A stretch of DNA of 7,002 bases, taken from contig JAKLQB010000729.1 of assembly GCA_022013615.1 (NCBI GenBank), positions 1 to 7,002 of the forward strand. Reading direction: 5' to 3'. Positions 1 through 6,917 of this stretch are shown here, one piece after another. Position 1 is the first letter of the stretch. Every line of letters starts with the position of its first letter. Below the pieces are notes generated by a model that worked only from the letters and a program-made list of their open reading frames with translations, was not told the origin of the DNA and did no database searches. A program made the translations under genes and the position numbers. Origin of the DNA: Desulfobacterales bacterium (GTDB taxonomy: Bacteria; Desulfobacterota; DSM-4660; Desulfatiglandales; Desulfatiglandaceae).

Positions 1-2570
1 ATGGGGGAATACCATCTAATGCCGCCGCCTGCCGATGTTCTGATACCATTGAAGGTGTAAGTTTCATCTTTTGTAAAGACATTTCCAGCGTCAAAAAATA
101 CTACGCCGACGACCCCCTGCTCCTTTGCCAGCGGGAATCTAAATTCCACGTTATAGTACATCATCTTTTCACCGCCGATCCTGTCACCGGTCTCGGGATC
201 TCTTGGAGAAATGGATTCATATTCAAACCCACGAACCGTTTGGATCCCGCCGATGCTGAATTTCTGATAAACGGGCAGTTCTTCGCCGGTTCTTTGCACA
301 ACGAAGCCCCATGTACCATTGACCAAAAAAACGGTATCCCAGAAAAGGGGAAAATACCAGCCAGTTTTGGCTATATATTTGTTAAATCCAATATCTCCAC
401 CTAAAACCCCGCCCGCATACTCAAAACGCAGCCTGTTATAGGATCCTTTGCTGGTATCCCAGAGCTTGTCCCGGCTATCCCGCGTTATTGCAAAGGTCAT
501 ACTGCTGGTCACATTTTGGCCCTCCATCTCTTTAATTTCCAACGCGGCATCCTCTGGAACTTTAGAGATGTCAGTATCATCATAGCCGTATTTTACCGTT
601 CCTCTGGTAAATTCATCGATAGGTAGTGGGAATCCGAACAGGAGGTCCCCACCCAGGGCGTCTCTGGTATATTCATTATACTCACGCGACCTGTTATAGA
701 CGTCAATCCCGCCAGATACGGGTTTATCAAAAAGCCAGGGTTCAAGAAAGCTGATATCGAATGCTCTTGATATTCCGCCAATTTTGGCTGAAGCCTGCAA
801 CCTCTGACCGCGTCCGAAAAGATTGTTCTGGGATATCTGGAAAACACCGAAGGCACTATCTTCCGAGCTGTATCCCGCGCCAATACTGAACTGACCAGTG
901 GACCTCTCCTTGACATTGACATCCAGGACCATCAGGTCTTCTGTACTCCCTTTTTTGGTTTGAATCTGAACGTCTTCGAAAAAACCAAGGCGCTGGATGT
1001 TTCCAGTACTTCTTCTGAGGCGCTTGGCACTGAAATAATCCCCTTCAATGACCTTTATCTCACGTCGGATAACCTTATCCCTTGTTACGGTGTTCCCTGA
1101 GATGTTGACCCTCGCAAACCGGACCTTCTGCCTCTTTGAAATAGTGTAGGTAATGTCCATCAAATGAGCCTCACTGTCCTCCTTGGTTACCGGAGTGACC
1201 TCTGCATGGGCATAGCCTTCGTCAGCATAAATACTCCTCAGTGCCTGGACATCCTTACGGACCGTTTCTCGATTAAACGTCTTTTCCTGGCCAATCTGAA
1301 CTTCTTTTAAAAGATCATCGGCAGGCTTTACTAAATCCCCTTCAATGGCAACCTTGCCTACATGATACTGTGGCCCCTCATGGATCTCTATGGTGATGGT
1401 TATACCTTTTTCCTTTTCATAGGAGATTTTTGGTTCACCAACTTTCGCCTTAATAAAGCCCTTATTATGGTAGAAGGAGGTTATTTTATGTACATCGAAT
1501 TCCAGTTTCTTCTTATCCAAAACCCCTGATTTTGTGAACCACGACAAGAAACCTTTCTCACTGATCTCCATGACGTCCTGCAGGTCATCATCATCGAATT
1601 CGTGATTTCCCACAAATTTTATTTTCCTGATATACACTTTTTCGTTTTCGGTAATCTCGTATCTCACCAGCACCTGATTGTTCGGTAACGGCTCAATCTT
1701 CTCCTTAATATCTACATTGTAATAACCTTTTTGACTGTAGTACTCTCTAAGGCGGTTGACACTTTGTTTGACCTCGTTTTGGTTAAAAATGCTATAGAGT
1801 TTTATCCCCAACTCCTCTTTAAGCTTTTCCTCTTTCTGTTTCTTGTTTCCCTGAATCACAATTTTTCCTATGGATGGCTTTTCAGTCACATGCAGGGTCA
1901 CTGTCGTCCCTGTCGGACCTTCTTCTGTTTCTATCTTGACATCCTTGAAAAACCCCATTTTGTATATATCACGAAGGTCCTTATCAAGCTGCTCATAGTC
2001 GAGTCTATCACCTTTTTTGGTTCTAATTACAGCCAAAATAGCCTCTTTCTCTATGCGCTGATTCCCTTCCACATCGATCGAATCCACCTGGACAACCCAA
2101 ACGATGTGATTATCAATATTCAAGGCAATCCGTTCAACTGTTTCCTTTAAAGCGTCAACATCCTCTGCCACCATAAAGAGAGAAAAAGGATCTCGCTTTT
2201 CCGATACATCAACCACCTTCAGATCGATACTCACCTTCCTTCCTATCTGAGTAAGGCTTCCTGCGATGATCCAATCAGCCTTTAAGTCCTCTCCCACTTC
2301 AACCAGTGTCCTCATGTCAAGAATAGGTAAAAAGGCGAGGGGGTGTTCATTCACTGCCTCGGGGCTAATTATTTTAAATCCCCTCTTTTCAAGGCTAAGG
2401 GTAAGCGTTTTTTGCAACCCACGTGTAAGGTGATCAAATGATTTCGGGGCATAAACCCTGAATGGCAGAACAGCGACCTTTCCCCTCTCTTCAGCCTTAA
2501 CTATTTTGGGTTTCAGAGGGCCGCACAGAGCAAGACACAGCAATGTCGGGATCCAAATCCATCTCGACAT
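1..2570 (-). CDS. bamA: Outer membrane protein assembly factor BamA (3' end cut by window edge)
   Basis: Central Omp85-family subunit of the BAM complex, which folds and inserts beta-barrel proteins into the outer membrane. The frame is open for 856 codons and leaves the window at Trp-Tyr-Ser-Pro, normally followed by the last barrel strands, so roughly 20-45 residues are missing. Residues 1-26 look like a signal peptide (hydrophobic 4-19, probable cut after Val-Lys-Ala). Residues about 28-155 form an extra domain beginning GKVAVLPFRVYAP and resembling TolB-N/CsgG-type folds. Five POTRA repeats follow, starting near 157, 230, 308, 398 and 479, several with the core V-x-G-N/D pattern. The barrel starts near 555 and carries the Omp85 loop-6 motif VRGF at 779-782. 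The ATG at 2570 has GGGGAG just upstream, though with only 2 nt spacing. No in-frame alternative start lies between it and the lolD end. The gap to lolD is 43 bp, so co-transcription is likely. Confidence 0.96.
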   Translation of the reverse strand, partial: MSRWIWIPTLLCLALCGPLKPKIVKAEERGKVAVLPFRVYAPKSFDHLTRGLQKTLTLSLEKRGFKIISPEAVNEHPLAFLPILDMRTLVEVGEDLKADWIIAGSLTQIGRKVSIDLKVVDVSEKRDPFSLFMVAEDVDALKETVERIALNIDNHIVWVVQVDSIDVEGNQRIEKEAILAVIRTKKGDRLDYEQLDKDLRDIYKMGFFKDVKIETEEGPTGTTVTLHVTEKPSIGKIVIQGNKKQKEEKLKEELGIKLYSIFNQNEVKQSVNRLREYYSQKGYYNVDIKEKIEPLPNNQVLVRYEITENEKVYIRKIKFVGNHEFDDDDLQDVMEISEKGFLSWFTKSGVLDKKKLEFDVHKITSFYHNKGFIKAKVGEPKISYEKEKGITITIEIHEGPQYHVGKVAIEGDLVKPADDLLKEVQIGQEKTFNRETVRKDVQALRSIYADEGYAHAEVTPVTKEDSEAHLMDITYTISKRQKVRFARVNISGNTVTRDKVIRREIKVIEGDYFSAKRLRRSTGNIQRLGFFEDVQIQTKKGSTEDLMVLDVNVKERSTGQFSIGAGYSSEDSAFGVFQISQNNLFGRGQRLQASAKIGGISRAFDISFLEPWLFDKPVSGGIDVYNRSREYNEYTRDALGGDLLFGFPLPIDEFTRGTVKYGYDDTDISKVPEDAALEIKEMEGQNVTSSMTFAITRDSRDKLWDTSKGSYNRLRFEYAGGVLGGDIGFNKYIAKTGWYFPLFWDTVFLVNGTWGFVVQRTGEELPVYQKFSIGGIQTVRGFEYESISPRDPETGDRIGGEKMMYYNVEFRFPLAKEQGVVGVVFFDAGNVFTKDETYTFNGIRTSAGGGIRWYSP

Positions 2571-2613
2571 TACTCCCCGGATTGATGGGAATCCCGCTGG
2601 CCCTTGACTGGTT

Positions 2614-3276
2614 CTACCGAATGAGCCCATCAACTATTTCCATCCGCGTTGACATCTTTTTTGCCAGTCTTTCATTATGGGTGGCAATAACCATTGCAAT
2701 ACTCTCATCTCTGTTGAGCCTGAGGAGGAGGTCGGCAACTTCCTGACCGGTTGACCAGTCAAGGTTCCCAGTGGGCTCATCTGCCAGTAGCAATTTGGGG
2801 TGCATCACCAATGCCCGTGCAATGGCCACCCGTTGCTGTTCGCCTCCAGACAGCTCGCCAGCCCTGTGATTCAAACGTTTTTCAAGGCCCACCTTCTCCA
2901 GGACTTCCCTTGCCATTTCACTCGCCCGTTTTTTTGAGTAGCGGGCAATCAAGGCCGGTATCATGGCATTCTCAAGGGCGTTAAATTCCGGTAAAAGGTG
3001 ATGGAACTGAAAAACAAATCCGATTTCTGCGTTCCTAAAGCTGGCTAAGGCCCCTGCATCCATTTCGTAAACATTACGATCTCTGAATTTAACCACGCCC
3101 TCTGTGGGGGGGTCAAGGCTCCCCATGATATTGAGAAGCGTTGACTTCCCAACTCCGGAAGCCCCCATAATGGCCACACTGTGACCTGCATTCACCACTA
3201 AGTCTATGCCCTTTAAAATCCTAATCACATTACCGAGATGGGTGAAGGACTTATATATGTTTTCAAGCGTCAGCAT
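2614..3276 (-). CDS. lolD: Lipoprotein-releasing system ATP-binding protein LolD
   Basis: Cytoplasmic ATPase of the Lol ABC transporter, which powers extraction of outer-membrane lipoproteins from the inner membrane. All ABC motifs are present in the 220 residues: Walker [10 protein letters not shown] (38-46), Q-loop Gln90, signature LSGGEQQR (142-149), Walker B LLLADEP (162-168), D-loop NLD (171-173) and H-loop His200. The [10 protein letters not shown] stretch after the Q-loop is characteristic of LolD as opposed to general MacB-type ATPases, and the lolC and bamA neighbours support the call. The protein is slightly shorter than the usual 225-235 residues, at the C-terminus. The ATG at 3276 is forced: an in-frame TAA sits two codons upstream and the protein begins as LolD normally does. 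There is no Shine-Dalgarno sequence, because the upstream DNA is a 7-bp repeat array whose edge unit contains the start codon. Confidence 0.95.
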   Translation of the reverse strand: MLTLENIYKSFTHLGNVIRILKGIDLVVNAGHSVAIMGASGVGKSTLLNIMGSLDPPTEGVVKFRDRNVYEMDAGALASFRNAEIGFVFQFHHLLPEFNALENAMIPALIARYSKKRASEMAREVLEKVGLEKRLNHRAGELSGGEQQRVAIARALVMHPKLLLADEPTGNLDWSTGQEVADLLLRLNRDESIAMVIATHNERLAKKMSTRMEIVDGLIR

Positions 3277-3350
3277 TGATTATTGACTATTGTCTATTGA
3301 CTATTTTCTATTGATTATTGACTATTGCCTATTGACGATTGTCTAATGAT
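3274..3350. repeat. Degenerate TATTGAC heptad array (about 11 units) overlapping the lolD start
   Basis: Eleven consecutive 7-bp units in register. The first (CATTGAT, 3274-3280) contains the lolD start codon on the minus strand. The rest include TATTGAC at 3281, 3295, 3316 and 3330, with variants TATTGTC, TATTTTC, TATTGAT, TATTGCC, GATTGTC and TAATGAT. The units vary by one to three bases, which suggests an old, drifting array. Confidence 0.9.
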
Positions 3351-3385
3351 TATTAATAGTCAATATTCAATAGACAATACTCAAT
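3351..3385. repeat. Inverted-orientation heptad array (about 5 units)
   Basis: The 7-bp period continues without a break from the preceding array, but the orientation flips: TATTAAT, AGTCAAT, ATTCAAT, AGACAAT, ACTCAAT. The reverse complement matches the TATTGAC-type units, so this segment can pair with 3309-3343 to form an AT-rich hairpin. It has the same orientation as the array beside lolC. Confidence 0.88.
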
Positions 3386-3470
3386 CAAAGGTTCTCTCCG
3401 CTGTTTCAGCAGGGATGAGTGAAGCGAACCGAGTTCAAGGTTTGTGTTTTTGTAACCGTTCATGGCTTCA

Positions 3471-3510
3471 GAGGTTCAGAGGTTCAAAGGTTCAAAGGTT
3501 CAAAGGTTCC
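3471..3510. repeat. Tandem octad array, RAGGTTCA x5
   Basis: Five 8-bp units: GAGGTTCA twice (3471, 3479), AAGGTTCA twice (3487, 3495) and AAGGTTCC (3503). They are nearly identical, so this array looks younger or better conserved than the heptads next to lolD. It is complementary in sense to the TTGAACC units at 3665-3697. Confidence 0.9.
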
Positions 3511-3664
3511 ATTCTCGTCCCCGGACTGCATTTGGAATGTGTATTTATGAGAAAAGCGTCATCTTCGTCATGCCTAAACCAAAATTGTACACAAATTGAC
3601 AATTACTTGGGAAAATAAGCATGTTTTACGAGGACTTCGGGTTTTGAATTTTGTCCTTGTCCCT

Positions 3665-3697
3665 AACGTTGAACGTTGAACCTTGAACCTGTGAACG
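3665..3697. repeat. Short tandem heptads of AACSTTG type
   Basis: Three 7-bp units (AACGTTG at 3665 and 3672, AACCTTG at 3679) are followed by a related AACCTGTG and AACG. The TTGAACCTTGAACC word is the approximate reverse complement of the AGGTTCA octads about 155 bp away, forming the inner arm of the nested inverted arrangement. Confidence 0.8.
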
Positions 3698-3710
3698 CTT
3701 ACGTGTTTTT

Positions 3711-3742
3711 CAATAGTCAATAGTCAATAGTCAATAGTCAAT
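3711..3742. repeat. Perfect CAATAGT heptad array (4.6 copies) downstream of lolC
   Basis: Four identical CAATAGT units start at 3711, 3718, 3725 and 3732, and a partial CAAT ends at 3742. It is inverted relative to the TATTGAC array beside lolD, and its perfect copies suggest recent expansion. It lies about 10 bp beyond the lolC stop codon, separated from it by the C-run. Confidence 0.93.
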
Positions 3743-3752
3743 CACCCCCCCC

Positions 3753-4985
3753 CTATTCATATCTAATCGCCTCAACCGGATTCAACTTCGATGCATGCCA
3801 CGATGGGTAAATAGTCGCCAGAAAGGATATGACCACCGCAGAGAGGGAAACAAGACACACATCCCAAAATTCAACCCGGACAGGAAGCGTGGTGATATAA
3901 TAAACGTCTGAGGGCAAGCTGATAAATTTGTACCTGGCCAGCAAATGGCAAATGCCCAAACCGGAGGCAAGGCCTGCCAATGTGCCAACCAGGCCCACTA
4001 ACAAACCCTGAACCATAAAAATAGTCATGATGCTCTTCGCAGAAGCGCCCATGGCTCTCAGGATAGCAACATCTCTTGTCTTTTCCATGACCACCATTAC
4101 CAGCGTGCTGATAATGTTCAGAGCACCAACCAGTACGATCATGGTCAAAATGACAAACATGGCAAATTTTTCCAGCTTAAGCGCGGAAAAGAGGCTTCTA
4201 TTCATCACCTTCCAATCCTTGGTCCAGTACGGGTTGCCTAATGCATTTTGAATTTTTATTCCAACCTTGTCTGACTTGTATACGTCTTTGACCCTGACCT
4301 CCAGGCCGCTCACCCGATCTCCAAAGCCCAGAAATGCCTGGGCCTCTTTGAGGGAGACAAACACCATGGAGGCATCATACTCATACATACCGGAATCAAA
4401 GACGGCCGTAACTTTGTATTTTTGTGAGTTAGGGACCCTGCCCAATGGCGTCAATTTCCCTTCAGGTGAAATCATATTCAGAATATCGCCAGGGTAAGCA
4501 CCCAATTGTTTTGAAAGTTCACTGCCGATAATAATGGTGGGCAGTCCGTCCCAACTGCTTTTTAGAGATGATAATGAACCATCTTTTATCATATTCTCGA
4601 TGCTCAAAACATTGCCCGCTGTTTGCGGGTGGATCCCCCTCAGAATGGCACCCGATACATTTCCTGACCTATTGACCATAACCTGACTATGTATAAAGGG
4701 AGTTGTCGCAACCGCGCCTTCCACCTGGCCGACCCTTCCAGCAACTCTCTTATAATCGTTGAAAGCACCCTTATAGCTCAACACGAGGAGATGTGATTTG
4801 ACCCCCAGAATTTTAGACATTAAATCCGCTCTAAAGCCGTTCATCACAGATAGAACAACCACTAAGGCCATCACACCAATCATGACCCCCAGTACTGAAA
4901 TCACCGTAATTACAGATATGAAGGCCTGCTTGCGCTTGGCCCTCAGGTATCTTATACTAAGAAATAGCTCGAAAAACATGCGCAA
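3753..4985 (-). CDS. lolC: Lipoprotein-releasing ABC transporter permease, LolC/LolE family
   Basis: Inner-membrane permease that takes mature lipoproteins from the outer leaflet and passes them to the periplasmic carrier LolA, powered by LolD. The 410-residue protein has the family layout: TM1 about 22-46 with the LolC/E hallmark VMALVVVLSVMNGF (38-51), a periplasmic domain about 50-270, TM2 about 273-297, the cytoplasmic coupling stretch EKTRDVAILRAMGAS (301-315), TM3 about 320-348, TM4 about 373-395, and the terminal P-S-W-x-A-S-K-L-N-P-V-E-A-I-R-Y-E motif. Only one permease gene is visible, so it may act as a homodimer as in species lacking separate LolC and LolE. Start choice is uncertain: TTG at 4985 has AGG six bases upstream, while ATG at 4979 (Met3) leaves a 12-base gap. 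The AGG overlaps the lysS stop (ATAGG), which suggests translational coupling. Confidence 0.94.
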   Translation of the reverse strand: MRMFFELFLSIRYLRAKRKQAFISVITVISVLGVMIGVMALVVVLSVMNGFRADLMSKILGVKSHLLVLSYKGAFNDYKRVAGRVGQVEGAVATTPFIHSQVMVNRSGNVSGAILRGIHPQTAGNVLSIENMIKDGSLSSLKSSWDGLPTIIIGSELSKQLGAYPGDILNMISPEGKLTPLGRVPNSQKYKVTAVFDSGMYEYDASMVFVSLKEAQAFLGFGDRVSGLEVRVKDVYKSDKVGIKIQNALGNPYWTKDWKVMNRSLFSALKLEKFAMFVILTMIVLVGALNIISTLVMVVMEKTRDVAILRAMGASAKSIMTIFMVQGLLVGLVGTLAGLASGLGICHLLARYKFISLPSDVYYITTLPVRVEFWDVCLVSLSAVVISFLATIYPSWHASKLNPVEAIRYE

Positions 4986-4992
4986 ACAAAAC

Positions 4993-6471
4993 CTATTTTG
5001 ATCTCATCTGGGGGAACAGGATAACGTCTCTAATGGAAGGAGAATCGGTTAGTAACATTACGACCCTGTCAATTCCAATACCTTCACCTGCTGTGGGCGG
5101 CATCCCGTATTCCAGGGCCCTTAGATAGTCCTCGTCCATGAACAGAGCCTCTTCGTCACCTGTTTCCCGAAGGGCCACCTGGTGCTCGAATCTTCCCCGC
5201 TGGTCCACAGGGTCGTTTAATTCGGTGAACGCATTTGCTATCTCCCTGCCTCCGATAAAAAGCTCGAAACGATCAGTGATATCCGGATTTTCATCATTTC
5301 GCCGGGAAAGTGGCGACACTTCAGTAGGATAACCAATAATAAAGGTAGGCCTCATCAGCTTTGGTTCCACCAGGTGGTCAAAAATCTTTGTAAGTATCTG
5401 CCCATGACCGTCTCTTTCGGTCAGTTTTATTTGGCATTCCAAAGCAAAATCCGCAGCGGATTTCCTGTCGTGCAAAACCGCTTCTTTCACACCTCCCATA
5501 TCCTTTAAGACGTCGAACAACGTTATCCTGGGCCAGGGCGGAGTGAAGTCAATGGTCTCCCCTTGATATTCAATAATGTTTCCACCACAAATTCTCTGAA
5601 GTACCTCGGTAAAGAGTTCCTCGTTTAACTCCATAAGATCTTCATAGGTGGCGTAGGCCATGTAGAATTCCAGCATGGTGAACTCGGGGTTATGCTTTAT
5701 GGAGATACCTTCATTCCTGAAATTCCGGTTGATTTCAAAGACCCTTTCCAGCCCGCCAACCACCAGCCTCTTGAGGTACAATTCAGGGGCTACTCTCAAA
5801 TAGAGATCCATTCCAAGGGCATTATGGTATGTCTTAAAGGGCTTGGCCGTTGCCCCGCCCGGAATGGGTTGCATCATGGGCGTTTCTACTTCCAGAAAAT
5901 CTTTCTTGACAAAAAAGTCCCTGATGGTCTGGATGATACGGCTTCGCGTGACAAAAACGTCCTTGACTTGCCGGTTAACAATCAGGTCCACATACCGTTG
6001 TCGATATCTTGTCTCCACGTCGGTTAAACCGTGCCATTTTTCAGGCAATGGTCTCAATGACTTTGTAACCAGCGTAAGATCCTTAGCCAGAATGGTTAGT
6101 TCACCGGTTCTGGTTCTAAAAAATGTACCCTTTATCCCGATAAAATCGCCGATATCCATCAATTTGAAGGTCTCGAATTTCGCTTCGCTTACCCTGTCCT
6201 TCCTGATGTATGACTGGATGCGACCCGTTCTGTCCTGAATATGAATAAAGGAGGCCTTTCCAAAATTCCGCAAAGCCACAATCCTCCCGGCCATGGAACA
6301 TGTCTTGATCTCCCTCTCCAGGGCCTCTGAGTCCATGTGTCCAAAGTTTTTTACCGCTTCAGATATCGTAATATCGGTGTGACAGCCGGCAGGGTAAAGA
6401 TTGACCCCCAGATCCTCTAATTTCTTGGCCTTATTGACCCTTTCTTCTATAACTTGGCTGATTTTCTCCAT
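4993..6471 (-). CDS. lysS: Lysine--tRNA ligase, class II
   Basis: Cytoplasmic enzyme that charges tRNA-Lys with lysine using ATP. The 492-residue length is normal for bacterial class II LysRS. The N-terminal OB-fold anticodon-binding domain spans about 58-140 (AGRIVALRNFGKASFIHIQD, 61-80). The catalytic core shows motif 1 ending VETPMMQP (195-202), the RVAPELYLKRL segment (226-236), motif 2 with FRNEGISIKHNPEFTMLEFY (251-270, ATP-binding Arg252), and motif 3 GEGIGIDRVVMLL (462-474, Arg469). The C-terminus RDVILFPQMRSK is the usual ending. The ATG at 6471 is followed directly by a standard LysRS N-terminus. Only a weak AGG lies 12 bases upstream. It heads the cluster, with its stop only 7 bp from the lolC TTG. 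Confidence 0.98.
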   Translation of the reverse strand: MEKISQVIEERVNKAKKLEDLGVNLYPAGCHTDITISEAVKNFGHMDSEALEREIKTCSMAGRIVALRNFGKASFIHIQDRTGRIQSYIRKDRVSEAKFETFKLMDIGDFIGIKGTFFRTRTGELTILAKDLTLVTKSLRPLPEKWHGLTDVETRYRQRYVDLIVNRQVKDVFVTRSRIIQTIRDFFVKKDFLEVETPMMQPIPGGATAKPFKTYHNALGMDLYLRVAPELYLKRLVVGGLERVFEINRNFRNEGISIKHNPEFTMLEFYMAYATYEDLMELNEELFTEVLQRICGGNIIEYQGETIDFTPPWPRITLFDVLKDMGGVKEAVLHDRKSAADFALECQIKLTERDGHGQILTKIFDHLVEPKLMRPTFIIGYPTEVSPLSRRNDENPDITDRFELFIGGREIANAFTELNDPVDQRGRFEHQVALRETGDEEALFMDEDYLRALEYGMPPTAGEGIGIDRVVMLLTDSPSIRDVILFPQMRSK

Positions 6472-6545
6472 AATTTAACCAAACCTGTTTTATGGGGATT
6501 TTTCTTAAAGCAGAAATTTTGTAAGCAGAGCAAATTAGATTCATC

Positions 6546-6575
6546 TTTATTAGTTTAATGAACTTTTGTAGTCAA
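6546..6575 (-). promoter_or_regulatory. Candidate sigma70-type promoter for the lysS operon
   Basis: On the minus strand, TTGACT (6575-6570) matches five of six -35 bases and is followed after 18 bp by AATAAA (6551-6546), a four-of-six -10. This would place the transcript start near 6539, about 70 nt ahead of the lysS ATG. It is the best candidate between the palindromic element and lysS, but the region is AT-rich and the match is only moderate. Confidence 0.35.
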
Positions 6576-6602
6576 GGTAAAAGAGATTTCTTAGGTTTTC
6601 AT

Positions 6603-6779
6603 ACCTGAATCTTGCACCAAGTATCGTAGCGAGGCGCAGAAAGCCTTGTGTTTAAAGCGAAGTTGGAGTGATTTTGACCCGCAGGCATATTACCTATATG
6701 GTGAGGATCAAAATCATGAAACGAGCTTTAAAGGCAAAGCGCTTCAAGCCGTAGCAGATAGTTGGTGCAAGATTCAGGT
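6603..6779. mobile_element. MITE-like palindromic element, 177 bp with 18-bp perfect terminal inverted repeats
   Basis: The ends are perfect inverted copies of ACCTGAATCTTGCACCAA (6603-6620 and 6762-6779). Identity continues inward imperfectly: TTTAAAGC (6651-6658) pairs with GCTTTAAA (6725-6732), and TGATTTTGACCC (6669-6680) with GGATCAAAATCA (6705-6716) with one mismatch. CATAT/ATATG (6686-6690, 6696-6700) lies around the apex. The whole element can therefore fold into one long imperfect hairpin. Inverted similarity stops exactly at the ends, and both flanks are CAT (6600-6602, 6780-6782), a possible 3-bp target duplication that chance could also explain. There is no coding capacity, so any movement would need a transposase from elsewhere. 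A chromosomal REP/BIME-like palindrome is the alternative. Confidence 0.75.
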
Positions 6780-6861
6780 CATACACTTATTCATATGAGT
6801 TATCCGCAGGGCTACCCTTTTTTTCGCCCACCCTGCCCATATAAGCCGTATACTATTTTTT

Positions 6862-6890
6862 TTGAAAAAGCTTAAAATTAGTGTTATATG
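6862..6890 (+). promoter_or_regulatory. Candidate rightward promoter with extended -10
   Basis: TTGAAA (6862-6867) is separated by exactly 17 bp from TATATG (6885-6890), and TG precedes the -10 by one base (6882-6883), giving an extended -10. Transcription would start near 6897, point away from lysS, and run through the hairpin at 6918-6934. The product would be encoded beyond the right edge. This is sequence matching only. Confidence 0.35.
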
Positions 6891-6917
6891 GTAACTCAGG
6901 TTGTCAGGTTCACAGTT

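Larger units (their letters stand above)
3277..3752. other. 476-bp repeat-filled intergenic region splitting lolC and lolD
   Basis: No convincing gene is present. The region is built from short tandem arrays in mirrored order. Outer TATTGAC-type heptads lie next to lolD and their inverted counterpart (CAATAGT) lies next to lolC. Inside them, AGGTTCA-type octads (3471-3510) are answered by TTGAACC-type heptads (3665-3697). The roughly 155 bp in the middle (3511-3664) holds nothing I recognise apart from a weak minus-strand -10-like TACAAT (3584-3589) without a good -35. A run of nine C (3745-3753) abuts the repeats and supplies the last base of the lolC stop. lolC and lolD products act as one complex and their genes are usually adjacent, so this block was probably inserted or expanded there. 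Confidence 0.85.

Noticed and set aside
1731..2150. Plus-strand open frame of 139 codons opposite bamA
   Set aside because: It lies wholly antisense to the POTRA-coding part of bamA, whose frame is clearly conserved. No start signal or recognisable domain supports it.
3325..3618. Plus-strand open frame of 97 codons in the lolC-lolD gap
   Set aside because: It runs through heptad and octad repeats, has no ribosome-binding site, and its product shows no domain or plausible composition. The frame is a by-product of repeats with few stops.
3596..3618. Perfect -35 hexamer TTGACA on the plus strand inside the gap
   Set aside because: No -10-like hexamer appears at 16-18 bp and no plus-strand gene follows.
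3274..3742. CRISPR-like array in the lolC-lolD gap
   Set aside because: The repeats are 7-8 bp and directly abutting, with no unique spacers of constant length and no cas gene nearby. They are microsatellite-type tandem repeats.
3745..3753. Run of nine C (poly-G on the lolC strand) as a phase-variable contingency tract
   Set aside because: The run begins at the last base of the lolC stop and lies downstream of the coding frame, so length changes would not switch LolC on or off. No promoter spacing depends on it as far as I can see.
5692..6238. Two overlapping plus-strand frames (5692-6027, 5843-6238) opposite lysS
   Set aside because: Both are shadows of the well-conserved lysS coding sequence and show no protein-family features.
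6808..6824. AGGG-CTA-CCCT followed by T8 as a plus-strand intrinsic terminator
   Set aside because: The stem has only four base pairs and no upstream plus-strand gene exists in the window to terminate.
6904..6915. Similarity of CTGTGAAC (minus strand here) to the word at 3689-3696
   Set aside because: Only eight identical bases are shared (10 of 11 when extended), which is within chance for this window, so it is not evidence of a shared repeat family.
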